Source: Streptomyces sp. NRRL S-350 (GTDB lineage Bacteria > Actinomycetota > Actinomycetes > Streptomycetales > Streptomycetaceae). From it: a DNA stretch of 26,945 bases. Below the pieces are notes generated by a model. It made no database searches and had not been told where the DNA came from. It saw only the letters and a list, made by a program, of their open reading frames with translations. This document shows, piece by piece, positions 15,140 to 22,840 of the stretch (positions are counted from its first letter, which is position 1; every line of letters starts with the position of its first letter). The stretch lies in NCBI RefSeq assembly GCF_000719705.1, contig NZ_JOHO01000075.1, forward strand, positions 1 through 26,945. The letters are read 5' to 3'. The position numbers and the translations under genes were made by a program.

Positions 15140-16741
15140 ATGACCGAGCTGCCGCCGTACTGGCTGCGCGACAACTGCCCGTGCGCCGGGTGCCGGGATC
15201 CGCGCAACGGCCAGAAGCTGTTCCAGGTCCACGACCTGCCCGAGGACCTGGCGGTCGCCGCGAGCACGGAGACCGACGGGCACCTGGAGGTGCTCTGGTC
15301 CGACGGGCACCGGTCGCGCTACCCGGCGCAGTGGCTGACCGCGGCGGACGAGGGGGACGGTCGCACCGAGGACGGCAAGCGGCTCTGGGTGGCGGGGGAC
15401 TTCGCCCGCGGGATCCCCGAGGCGCAGTGGGAGGCCTACCTCACCGACCCGGCCGAGCGGGCGGCGGTGCTGGGCGCCGTGCGGCGCAGCGGGTTCGCGG
15501 TGCTGCGCGGGGTGCCGGCGGTGGAGCGGCAGGTGCTGCGGGTCGCGGAGAGCTTCGGGTACGTCCGGGTCACCAACTACGGGGAGCTGTTCGACGTCCG
15601 GGTCGAGCCGGACCCGAACAACCTCGCGTTCACCAGCGCCGAGATCGCGCCGCACACGGACAACCCGTACCGCGACCCGGTGCCGACGCTCCAGCTGCTG
15701 CACTGCCTGGAGAACTCGGCGACGGGCGGCGACTCCGGGCTGGTGGACGGGTTCCGGGCGGCGGCGGCCCTGCGGGAGGAGTCGCCGGCGGACTTCGCGA
15801 CGCTCACCCGCACGCCCGTGCCCTTCGTGTTCCGCGACCGCCGCACCGAGCTGCGCGCCGACCGCCCGCTGATCGACGTGGACCCCCGCGGCCGGATCCG
15901 CGAGGTGCGCTTCAACAACCGCTCGATCGGCACCCTGCGCGGCGGTGTCCGCGGCGGCGCCGACCACCCGGACGGCCCGGAGGCCTTCTACGCCGCCTAC
16001 CGCCGCTTCGCCGCGATCACGCTCCGCCCCGAACTCCGGCTCGCCTTCCGCCTGGACCGGGGCGACTGCCTGGTCCTCGACAACACCCGCCTCCTGCACG
16101 CCCGGACGGCCTTCGCGCAGGACGGCCGGCGGCACCTCCAGGGCTGCTACGCCGACCTGGACTCCCTGTCGTCCACCCTGGCCGTGCTGCACCGCCGCAC
16201 CGCCGCCCTGGACGGGATCGCCGGGCTGTTCGCGGGCGAGGGCGCCGGGGAGTACCTGGGCGAGGAGGTCACCATGGCCGAGCACATGCTGCAGGCCGCC
16301 GCCGCTGCCGAGGCGGCCGGGGCGCCGGACCACCTGGTCGCCGCCGCCCTGCTGCACGACGTCGGCCACTTCCGGGGCGCCTTGCCCGGAACGGACCTGA
16401 TGCGGGGCCAGGACAACCGGCACGGTGCCGCCGGAGCCGACTGGCTGGGCCGCTGGTTCGGCGCGGAGGTCACCGGGCCGGTCCGGCTGCACGTGGCCGC
16501 CAAGCGCTACCTGTGCGCCGTCGAGCCCGGGTACCGCGGGCGGCTCTCCGCGGCCTCCGAGTACACGCTGACCGTCCAGGGCGGCCCGATGGGCGAGGAG
16601 GAGGCCGCCGCCTTCGCCCGGCTCCCGGGCGCCGCGGACGCGGTGGCGGTACGGCGCTGGGACGAGCAGGCGAAGGTGCCCGGCGCGGCCGTCCCCGGCT
16701 TCGAGCACTACCGCCCGCTGCTCGCCTCGCTCATGGTGTGA
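15140..16741 (+). CDS. Fused phosphonate oxygenase: TmpA-like 2OG/Fe dioxygenase + TmpB/PhnZ-like HD di-iron oxygenase
   Basis: One 533-residue protein. Residues 1-65 are the small zinc domain of gamma-butyrobetaine hydroxylase-type enzymes (Cys13, Cys15, Cys18, His57). Residues about 100-345 are a TauD-type dioxygenase with the HxD facial triad (His172, Asp174 in APHTDNPYRDP) and distal His320 in LDNTRLLHARTAF. From about 365 a complete HD-domain oxygenase follows: Tyr372, Glu375, His382, His406-Asp407, His410, His428, His451, Lys455 and Asp508. Their spacing reproduces, within one residue, Y24, E27, H34, H58-D59, H62, H80, H104, K108 and D161 as I recall them for PhnZ. In known systems the first enzyme hydroxylates C1 of the phosphonate and the second cleaves C-P, releasing phosphate and glycine betaine (TmpA/TmpB) or glycine (PhnZ). 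Start ATG 15140 has GAGGAGGA upstream. The stop is 3 bp from the convergent gntR stop. Confidence 0.9.
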   Translation: MTELPPYWLRDNCPCAGCRDPRNGQKLFQVHDLPEDLAVAASTETDGHLEVLWSDGHRSRYPAQWLTAADEGDGRTEDGKRLWVAGDFARGIPEAQWEAYLTDPAERAAVLGAVRRSGFAVLRGVPAVERQVLRVAESFGYVRVTNYGELFDVRVEPDPNNLAFTSAEIAPHTDNPYRDPVPTLQLLHCLENSATGGDSGLVDGFRAAAALREESPADFATLTRTPVPFVFRDRRTELRADRPLIDVDPRGRIREVRFNNRSIGTLRGGVRGGADHPDGPEAFYAAYRRFAAITLRPELRLAFRLDRGDCLVLDNTRLLHARTAFAQDGRRHLQGCYADLDSLSSTLAVLHRRTAALDGIAGLFAGEGAGEYLGEEVTMAEHMLQAAAAAEAAGAPDHLVAAALLHDVGHFRGALPGTDLMRGQDNRHGAAGADWLGRWFGAEVTGPVRLHVAAKRYLCAVEPGYRGRLSAASEYTLTVQGGPMGEEEAAAFARLPGAADAVAVRRWDEQAKVPGAAVPGFEHYRPLLASLMV

Positions 16742-16744
16742 CGC

Positions 16745-17542
16745 TCAGTCCAGCTCCCGCGCGTGCCGCGAAAGCGCCGACGTGGCCAGGGAGTTGTGCA
16801 CGCTGAACGCCACCGTCCCCGGCAGGTAGCGGTCCTGGGACCACTCCACCGGGGTACCGGTCGGGTCGGTGGTGCGGCGCCGTTCGCGCAGCAGCGGGCC
16901 GCCGCGGCGGCAGCCGAGCAGCCGGGCGTCCTCCGCGTTGGCCGCGACCACGTCGATCGTGTGGTCGGCGTCGGTGAACAGGATGCCGTGCTCGCGCAGC
17001 ACTTCGGTGTGCGAGACGACGTCCGCGGGAAGTTCGGCGACGATCTCGCCGACCCTCGGCGGGTAGACGGTGCGCTCGACCATCACCGGGGTGCCGGACA
17101 GCGTCCGCAGCCGGACCGTCACGTACACCTCGGCGCCCGGTTCCAGCCGCAGCTGCTCGCGCTCGACGGCGTCGGCCGGGCGGCGGACCAGCGAGTCGAG
17201 GATGCCGCCGGGCTCCTCGCCCATCGAGTAGGCCCAGTGCGTGAAGCTGAGCAGTTCGGAGAAGCTCTGCACCCGTGCGCCGCCGAGCACCACCCGGCGG
17301 GTGCCGCGGCGGGAGGTGACCAGCCCGTCGGAGCGCAGCACGGCGAGCGCCTGGCGGACGGTGCCGCGGGAGACGCCGTACTGCTCGGCCAGCGCGCCCT
17401 CGGCGGGCAGTCGGCCGGCCTCGCCGTACGCGCCGGTGGTGATGGCCTCGCGCAGGTCGGCGGCCACCTTCCGGTACAGGGCGCCGGTGGCGCGCCCGTC
17501 GGTCGCGGCGGGGCGCTGGGGCTCGGTTGCCACGTCGGTCAA
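16745..17542 (-). CDS. GntR-family (HutC/UTRA) transcriptional regulator
   Basis: 265 residues. The N-terminal winged helix-turn-helix (about residues 20-85) reads LYRKVAADLREAITTGAY, GRLPAEGALAEQYGVSRGTVRQALAVLRSDGLVTSRRGTRRVV, the typical GntR pattern. The C-terminal UTRA ligand domain has VTVRLRTLSGTPVMVERTVYPP and ends GTPVEWSQDRYLPGTVAFSV. I take the TTG at 17540-17542 as the start because GGAGG lies 4 nt upstream; GTG at 17531-17533 is the alternative. UTRA regulators of phosphonate genes (PhnF/PhnR type) respond to a pathway molecule. Here the cluster carries two copies of a palindrome that fits this class, so it is probably the local repressor. The effector could be the imported aminophosphonate, but this is inference. 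Confidence 0.9.
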   Translation of the reverse strand: MTDVATEPQRPAATDGRATGALYRKVAADLREAITTGAYGEAGRLPAEGALAEQYGVSRGTVRQALAVLRSDGLVTSRRGTRRVVLGGARVQSFSELLSFTHWAYSMGEEPGGILDSLVRRPADAVEREQLRLEPGAEVYVTVRLRTLSGTPVMVERTVYPPRVGEIVAELPADVVSHTEVLREHGILFTDADHTIDVVAANAEDARLLGCRRGGPLLRERRRTTDPTGTPVEWSQDRYLPGTVAFSVHNSLATSALSRHARELD

Positions 17543-17693
17543 GGTCCCTCCTGGGGCGGTGTCCTGCGCAGCGGTGCGGGCGCGGACTGCCCGACCCTAT
17601 CCCGCCGCGTCTTCGAAGCATCGCACCGAACGGATCGCGCTCCGATGGCCGGATTCGACCGTTCCCGCAGCCGACCCCGGTTCTGGGCCGTCC

Positions 17694-17711
17694 GTTCACC
17701 TTCCCGTCACC
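17694..17711 (+). promoter_or_regulatory. PHO-box-like direct repeat upstream of the ABC importer
   Basis: GTTCACC, TTCC, CGTCACC: a perfect 7-base unit followed 11 bp later by a 5/7 unit. The gap from its end to the GntR palindrome is 30 bp, against 29 bp in the oxygenase control region. The repeated geometry is the main reason to believe it. Confidence 0.6.
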
Positions 17712-17741
17712 GCGCTCCGGCGTACTTACCCCCGTCAGCGA

Positions 17742-17757
17742 AGTTGGCTAGTCAACT
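17742..17757. promoter_or_regulatory. GntR-type palindromic operator (importer side)
   Basis: AGTTGGCTAGTCAACT: arms AGTTG/CAACT plus a CTAG centre. It shares AGTTGGCTA and CAACTC with the 15084 copy, and both are preceded by CCGTCAGCG a few bases upstream. It matches the dre-type consensus of DasR at most positions but with TTG/CAA arms, so a related but distinct GntR protein is expected. Confidence 0.8.
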
Positions 17758-17865
17758 CGGACGGTCCCGAACGGCACCGAAGCGTGGACGACTCCGGACC
17801 GCCACTCGCCAGATCCCCCGATCGAGACGCCCACTCGCAGTTCCCCCTTCTCAGGAGACTGACCC

Positions 17866-19029
17866 GTGTCCGTGCACCGCGCCCGTTCCGCCGCCTTCGC
17901 GGCCGTTCTGACCGCCGCCGCGCTCTCCCTCACCGCCTGCGGCTCCGCCGGCTCCGCCACGAAGTCCGGCGACTCCGCGGGCGGCAAGAACGCCAGGACC
18001 GCCACCTCCGTCGCCGACTTCGGCGGCATGGACGGCCTGGTCGCCGCCGCGAAGAAGGAAGGCAAGCTGCACGTCATCACCCTGCCGCGCGACTGGGCGA
18101 ACTACGGCAAGCTGATGGACGACTTCAAGGCCAAGTACGGCATCGAGATCGAGGACGAGAACCCGGACGGTTCCAGCCAGGACGAGATCAACGCCGTCAC
18201 CTCCCGCAAGGGCCAGGACCGCGCCCCCGACGTCGTCGACCTCGGCTCCGCGTTCGCGATCAGCGCGGGCAAGCAGGGCCTGCTGGCCCCGTACAAGGTG
18301 ACCGACTTCGACAAGATCCCGGCCACCATGAAGGACCCGAACGGCCTGAGCTACAACGACTACGGCGGCTACATGTCGATCGGCTGCGACGCCAAGAAGG
18401 TGTCCGTCTGCCCGAAGACCTTCGCCGACCTGCTGAAGCCCGACTACAAGGGCATGGTCGCCCTCAACGGCAACCCGACCAAGGCCGGTGCCGCCTTCGG
18501 CGCCGTCTACGCGGCCGCGCTCGCCAACGGCGGCTCGCTGGACAGCATCCAGCCCGGCATCGACTTCTTCGGCAAGGTCAAGCAGGCCGGCAACTTCAAC
18601 CCGGTCGAGGTCACCCCGGCGACCATCGAGAAGGGCGAGACCCCGATCAGCATCGACTGGTCGTACCTGAACGCCGGCTACGCCGACAAGTTCAAGGACA
18701 AGGGCATCGACTGGCAGGTGGCGATCCCCTCGGACGGCTCCTACGCCCAGTACTACAACCAGGCGGTCAACAAGGACGCCCCGCACCCCGCCGCCGCGCG
18801 CCTGTGGGAGGAGTACCTCTACAGCGCCCAGGGCCAGAACGGCTTCCTCGGCGGCTACGCCACCCCGGCCCTGTTCGACGCCATGAAGGCCGCGGGCACC
18901 CTGGACGCGGCGGCCGCCGCCAAGCTCCCGACCGTCGAGAAGCCCTTCACCACCTTCCCGACCCAGGAGCAGACGGACGCGGCCAAGAAGACCGTGACCG
19001 AGAACTGGGCCAAGGCGATCGCGGGCTGA
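17866..19029 (+). CDS. ABC importer substrate-binding lipoprotein (2-aminoethylphosphonate-type)
   Basis: 387 residues. Lipoprotein signal: basic N-terminus, Ala/Leu core and lipobox LTAC with Cys25. The mature domain is a type II periplasmic-binding fold of the thiamine/Fe3+/aminophosphonate group: AAAKKEGKLHVITLPRDWANYG at the start, DFKAKYGIEIEDENPDGSSQDEINAV, PDVVDLGSAFAISAGKQGLLAPY, and TPISIDWSYLNAGYADKFK late in the protein. Proteins of this type next to PhnZ-like genes are usually annotated as 2-aminoethylphosphonate binding proteins. GTG at 17866 has AGGAGA 7 nt upstream. It is the first gene of the importer operon, under the PHO/GntR composite region. The ligand could be 2-aminoethylphosphonate or its trimethylated form. 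This assignment rests on context. Confidence 0.85.
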   Translation: MSVHRARSAAFAAVLTAAALSLTACGSAGSATKSGDSAGGKNARTATSVADFGGMDGLVAAAKKEGKLHVITLPRDWANYGKLMDDFKAKYGIEIEDENPDGSSQDEINAVTSRKGQDRAPDVVDLGSAFAISAGKQGLLAPYKVTDFDKIPATMKDPNGLSYNDYGGYMSIGCDAKKVSVCPKTFADLLKPDYKGMVALNGNPTKAGAAFGAVYAAALANGGSLDSIQPGIDFFGKVKQAGNFNPVEVTPATIEKGETPISIDWSYLNAGYADKFKDKGIDWQVAIPSDGSYAQYYNQAVNKDAPHPAAARLWEEYLYSAQGQNGFLGGYATPALFDAMKAAGTLDAAAAAKLPTVEKPFTTFPTQEQTDAAKKTVTENWAKAIAG

Positions 19030-19035
19030 CCTGAG

Positions 19036-20103
19036 ATGACCACGGCTCCCACCCCGGTGCCGGCCACCGCCTCCGCCGCCCAGCGCGGCGGGGGCGCCCC
19101 CGGCCCCGCAACCCCCACCGCGGCCACGGCCGCCAGCGCGCCGGCCTCCTCGACCGCCGAGGCCGGCAAGACCGCCCGGACCGCCCGTACCGCCAAGACC
19201 GGCGAGACCGGCGAGACCGGCGAGACCGCCAAGGCCCCCCGCCCCGGCGGGCTCCGGGCCGCCGGCGGCCGCGCCTGGCTCGCCGCCCTCCCCCTGCTGC
19301 TGTTCTTCGTGATCGGCTTCGGCCTGCCGGCCGTCGCGATCGCCATCGGCGCGTTCACCACCTCCTCCGACGCGCCCGACGGCGGCGGCACCTTCACCAC
19401 CGCCAACCTCACCGGCTCCCTCCAGGGCGCCTACTGGACCGCCCTGTGGGGCAGCGTGAAGCTCTCGCTGCTGACCGCGCTGATCGCCACCGTGGTCGGC
19501 CTGCCGCTGGCCCAGGCCGTGGCGACCTCCCGGTTCCGGATGTTCCGCGAGGCGGTGATGTCCGCCTCCGGCGTGCTCGCCAACTTCGGCGGCGTGCCGC
19601 TGGCCTTCATGTTCGTCGCCACCCTCGGCAACTCCGGCGAGGTCACCAAGCAGCTCGGCCTGACCCGGCACGGCTGGAACCTCTACACCTTCTCCGGCCT
19701 CTCGGTGGTCTACCTGTACTTCCTGGTCCCGCTGATGGTCATCACCATCACCCCGGCCCTGGAGGGCCTGCGCGTCCAGTGGCGCGAGGCCGCCTACAAC
19801 AACGGCGCCACCGCGTCCCAGTACTGGCGGCACGTCGCGCTGCCCGTCCTGCTGCCCTCGCTGCTCGGCGGCTTCGTGCTGCTGTTCGGCGCCTCCTTCG
19901 CCGCGTACGCCACCGCCGAGGCCATGGTGGGCAGCTCGGTGCCGCTGATCTCGATGCAGATCGGCGACGCGCTGTCCGGCAACGTCCTGGTCGGCCAGGG
20001 CAACCTCGCCCTCGCCCTCGGCCTCGACATGATCGTGGTCGCCTGCCTGGTGATGGCCGTGTACCTGCCCCTTCAGCGCCGGAGTGCCAAGTGGCTCGCC
20101 TGA
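19036..20103 (+). CDS. ABC importer permease, first subunit, with low-complexity N-terminal extension
   Basis: 355 residues. The first ~80 are an Ala/Thr/Pro-rich cytoplasmic extension with a GET repeat (TGETGETGETAK) before the first helix (AWLAALPLLLFFVIGFGLP). The rest is a standard BPD_transp_1 permease with six predicted helices and the EAA loop region EAAYNNGATASQYWRHVALPVLLPS, which docks on the ATPase. ATG at 19036 is 6 nt after the binding-protein stop. The family core is about 270-280 residues, so the extension is extra. The next permease gene overlaps its last 13 bp. Confidence 0.9.
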   Translation: MTTAPTPVPATASAAQRGGGAPGPATPTAATAASAPASSTAEAGKTARTARTAKTGETGETGETAKAPRPGGLRAAGGRAWLAALPLLLFFVIGFGLPAVAIAIGAFTTSSDAPDGGGTFTTANLTGSLQGAYWTALWGSVKLSLLTALIATVVGLPLAQAVATSRFRMFREAVMSASGVLANFGGVPLAFMFVATLGNSGEVTKQLGLTRHGWNLYTFSGLSVVYLYFLVPLMVITITPALEGLRVQWREAAYNNGATASQYWRHVALPVLLPSLLGGFVLLFGASFAAYATAEAMVGSSVPLISMQIGDALSGNVLVGQGNLALALGLDMIVVACLVMAVYLPLQRRSAKWLA

Positions 20104-20912
20104 TCGATCGCATCCGTTTCGGCCGCGGCCTGGTCCTGCTGCTCTGCGGCGTGTACTTCGCCGTGCCGATGGCCGCCTCGCTGTGGTTCAGCGTCGACGA
20201 CAACAAGGGCGGCACCACCTTCCGTGCCTACACCGAGCTGCTGAACGCCCCCGGCTTCACCGACAGCCTGGTGCTCAGCCTCGAACTGGCCGGCGTCACC
20301 GTCGCGGTGCTGCTGCTCCTGCTCGTCCCGGCGATGCTCGCCGCCCGGCTCGGTGCACCGAAGCTGCGCCCGGTCATCGAGGTGATGTGCTCGATGCCGC
20401 TGGTCGTCCCGGTGGTCGCGCTCACCACCGGCATCATCGGCGTGCTGCGCTGGGGCCCGGACCACCTCCAGGACACCCCGTTCTTCCAGACCATCGTGGC
20501 CATCCAGGACCCGGGCTTCCCGATCGTGCTGGTCATCGCGTACGTGCTGATGGCGCTGCCGTTCGCCTACCGGGCGATCGACGCCGGGCTGCGCGGCGTC
20601 GACGTCGCCACCCTGGTCGAGGCCGCCCGCAACTGCGGCGCGGGCTGGCTGCGCGCGGTGTTCACCGTCGTCCTGCCGAACCTGCGCAGCGCGCTGCTGA
20701 ACGCGGCCGTGCTCACCGTCGCCCTGGTGCTCGGCGAGTTCACCACCGCCTCCATCCTCGGCTTCGCCCCCTTCTCGGTGTGGATCAACTCCAACGGCAA
20801 GAGCGACGGCCAGATGTCCGTCGCGGTCTCGATGCTCAGCCTGCTGATCGTCTGGCTCGTCCTGCTGCTGATGTCCGCCGCCGGCCGCGGCCGCAAGGCC
20901 ACGCGCTCCTGA
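20091..20912 (+). CDS. ABC importer permease, second subunit
   Basis: 273 residues. GTG at 20091-20093 overlaps the end of the first permease gene by 13 bp and has GGAG upstream. Helices begin with GLVLLLCGVYFAVPMAASLWFS. The EAA loop is EAARNCGAGWLRAVFTVVLPNLRSALLNA. The protein ends GRGRKATRS in the cytoplasm. With the first permease it forms the heterodimeric pore of a phosphonate-type importer. Confidence 0.93.
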   Translation: MARLIDRIRFGRGLVLLLCGVYFAVPMAASLWFSVDDNKGGTTFRAYTELLNAPGFTDSLVLSLELAGVTVAVLLLLLVPAMLAARLGAPKLRPVIEVMCSMPLVVPVVALTTGIIGVLRWGPDHLQDTPFFQTIVAIQDPGFPIVLVIAYVLMALPFAYRAIDAGLRGVDVATLVEAARNCGAGWLRAVFTVVLPNLRSALLNAAVLTVALVLGEFTTASILGFAPFSVWINSNGKSDGQMSVAVSMLSLLIVWLVLLLMSAAGRGRKATRS

Positions 20913-20966
20913 GCGCACCGCCCGTACGGTCCTGAACCGCCCCACGCCTTCCAGGAGTCACCTGCC

Positions 20967-22052
20967 ATGACCACGGCCCCCGCCCCCGTCGCCGGTGTCG
21001 CGCTCGCCACCGGCGGCGCCACCGTCGAGTTCCGCTCGCTGCGCCGCTCGTTCGGCACCACCACCGCCCTCGACGGCCTGGACCTGACCGTCCGGCCGGG
21101 CGAACTGCTCGCCCTGCTCGGCCCGTCCGGCTGCGGCAAGACCACCGCGCTGCGCATCCTGGCCGGCTTCGAACAGCACGACTCCGGCGAGGTCCTGGTC
21201 GACGGCCGGGACATCACCGCGATCCCCGCGCACAGGCGCGACGCGGGCATGGTGTTCCAGTCGTACAGCCTCTTCCCGCACCTGACCGCGCTGGACAACG
21301 TCGCCTTCGGCCTGCGGATGCGCGGCGCCGGCAAGGCCGAGCGCCGCAAGCGCGCCCAGGACCTGCTGGAACTGGTCGGCCTGCCGCACCGCGCCGAGCA
21401 CTACCCGCACCAGATGTCCGGCGGCCAGCAGCAGCGCATCGCGCTCGCCCGCGCGCTCGCCCTCCAGCCGCGCGTGCTGCTGCTCGACGAGCCGCTGTCC
21501 GCGCTGGACGCCAAGGTCCGGCTGCAGCTGCGCGAGGAGATCCGGCGCCTGCAGCAGGAGTTGGGCATCACCACCCTGTTCGTCACCCACGACCAGGAGG
21601 AGGCGCTGTCCATGGCCGACCGGGTCGCGGTGCTGCGCGCCGGCCGGCTGGAGCAGTGCGCCACCCCGTCCGAGCTGTACGGCCGGCCGACCACCGCCTT
21701 CGTCGCCGAGTTCGTCGGCACCATGAGCCGCATCCCGTGCACCCGCACCTCGGACGGCGTCGAGGTGCTCGGCCGGCGCCACACCGTGGCCGGCGAGATC
21801 CCCGCCGACGGCGAGCTGCACGTGCTGGTCCGCCCCGAGAACGTCACCCTCACCCCGGCCGGCGACGGCCCCGCGCTGGTGGTCTCCGCGTCCTTCCTGG
21901 GCGCCGTCACCCGGATCACCGCCCGCCTGCAGGACGGCACCGAGGTCAAGGCCGACCTGCCCACCGAGGCCACCGCCGCGCTGCCGGTCGGCTCGCACGC
22001 CGAGCTCACCCTGCCGGACCGCCCCGTGCTGGTGGACCGCCGGCCGGCCTGA
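20967..22052 (+). CDS. ABC importer ATP-binding protein
   Basis: 361 residues. Walker A GPSGCGKTT (from residue 52), Q-loop FQSYSLFPHLT, signature MSGGQQQR, Walker B LLLDEPLSALD, and H-loop TLFVTHDQEEAL. A C-terminal TOBE-like domain (about residues 260-355) has VLVRPENVTLTP. It belongs to the CysA/PotA-like group that powers phosphonate, spermidine and iron importers. ATG at 20967 has AGGAG 8-9 nt upstream. It follows the second permease by 54 nt in the same direction, so it completes the importer operon. Confidence 0.95.
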   Translation: MTTAPAPVAGVALATGGATVEFRSLRRSFGTTTALDGLDLTVRPGELLALLGPSGCGKTTALRILAGFEQHDSGEVLVDGRDITAIPAHRRDAGMVFQSYSLFPHLTALDNVAFGLRMRGAGKAERRKRAQDLLELVGLPHRAEHYPHQMSGGQQQRIALARALALQPRVLLLDEPLSALDAKVRLQLREEIRRLQQELGITTLFVTHDQEEALSMADRVAVLRAGRLEQCATPSELYGRPTTAFVAEFVGTMSRIPCTRTSDGVEVLGRRHTVAGEIPADGELHVLVRPENVTLTPAGDGPALVVSASFLGAVTRITARLQDGTEVKADLPTEATAALPVGSHAELTLPDRPVLVDRRPA

Positions 22053-22066
22053 GAGCCTTGCACCTC

Positions 22067-22131
22067 CTGCTCCGGTCCCCTGCTCCGGTCCCCTGCTCCC
22101 TGCTCCGGTCCCCGCTCCGATCCCGCTCCGA
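22067..22131. repeat. Short 13-bp direct repeats, TGCTCCGGTCCCC
   Basis: Three near-exact copies (from 22068, 22081 and 22101) plus shorter derivatives fill the gap between the ATPase and HAD genes. They may be a slippage expansion. No hairpin is evident, so transcription may continue into the HAD gene. Confidence 0.8.
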
Positions 22132-22158
22132 CTCCGAAGAACCACCGAAGGTACCGCC

Positions 22159-22839
22159 ATGCCTGAAGCCGCCCTGCCCGCCGCCGTCCTCTTCGACATG
22201 GACGGCACCCTGGTCGACACCGAGCAACTGTGGTGGCAGACCGCCGCCGAACTCGCCGAGGAGCTCCGCCGCCCCCTCACCGACCAGGACGCCCCCGAGG
22301 TGCTGGGCCAGGCCGTCGAGCACACCGCCGCCCACCTGCACCGGGTCAGCGGCACCACCCTCAGCGAGGCCGAACTCGCCGCCAGGCTCGGCGACTCCTT
22401 CGCCGACAAGGTCGCCGCCGAGACGGTGCCGCGCCCCGGCGCGCTCGCCCTGCTGGCCTCCCTGCGGGACGCCCGGGTGCCCACCGCACTGGTCTCCGCC
22501 TCCCCGCGCCGGGTGGTCGACCTCGTCCTGTCCGCCATCGGCCGGGACTGGTTCGCCGTCACCCTGGCCGCCGAGGACACCGCGCGCACCAAGCCCGCGC
22601 CCGACCCGTACCTCGCCGCCGCCGAGCGCCTCGGCCTCGACCCGGCCCGCTGCGTCGCCGTCGAGGACACCCCGACCGGGGTCGCCTCCGCCACCGCGGC
22701 CGGCTGCGCCGTGCTCGCCGTGCCGTCCACCCCGACGCCGATGCCGGACGGCGACCGGATCACCCTGCTCGCCAGCCTGGAGCAGGCCGACCTCGCACTG
22801 CTCGGGAAGATCACCGCCGCCCCGCCGGTTCGACCCTGA
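22159..22839 (+). CDS. HAD-superfamily IA hydrolase (phosphatase-like)
   Basis: 226 residues. Motif I LFDMDGTLVDTE (nucleophile Asp13, acid/base Asp15), an alpha-helical type-1 cap (about 20-85), motif II LVSASPRR, motif III Lys in ARTKPAPDPYL and motif IV VAVEDTPTGVASA. It should hydrolyse a small phosphate ester. It is not a phosphonoacetaldehyde hydrolase (PhnX): the nucleophile motif DxDGT and the cap differ from what is known there. GAAGGT is its RBS. Being at the end of the importer operon and 1 bp from the SMR gene suggests it acts on an imported or by-product phosphoester, but no substrate can be read. Confidence 0.88.
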   Translation: MPEAALPAAVLFDMDGTLVDTEQLWWQTAAELAEELRRPLTDQDAPEVLGQAVEHTAAHLHRVSGTTLSEAELAARLGDSFADKVAAETVPRPGALALLASLRDARVPTALVSASPRRVVDLVLSAIGRDWFAVTLAAEDTARTKPAPDPYLAAAERLGLDPARCVAVEDTPTGVASATAAGCAVLAVPSTPTPMPDGDRITLLASLEQADLALLGKITAAPPVRP

Positions 22840-22840
22840 C

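Larger units (their letters stand above)
17543..17865. other. Divergent control region, gntR / ABC importer
   Basis: 323 nt without a gene. It carries the PHO-box-like pair at 17694 and the GntR-type palindrome at 17742. A GTTCCCG at 17661 is in 11-bp phase with the pair but its neighbour at 17672 is poor. 17763-17850 shows no structure I can name. The importer's RBS is AGGAGA at 17853. Confidence 0.7.

Noticed and set aside
17742..17757. DasR (N-acetylglucosamine regulator) binding site
   Set aside because: Architecture is similar but the arms are AGTTG/CAACT rather than the dre-type TGGTC/GACCA, and a local GntR gene with a second identical-arm site explains it better.
17851..19833. 660-codon minus-strand frame opposite the ABC binding protein and permease
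   Set aside because: Shadow frame of Gly/Val/Arg-rich sequence; the plus strand encodes a lipoprotein and permease with perfect signatures.
22159..22839. Phosphonoacetaldehyde hydrolase (PhnX)
   Set aside because: The nucleophile motif is DMDGTLVD with a normal IA cap; the PhnX nucleophile region and cap lysine are not seen.
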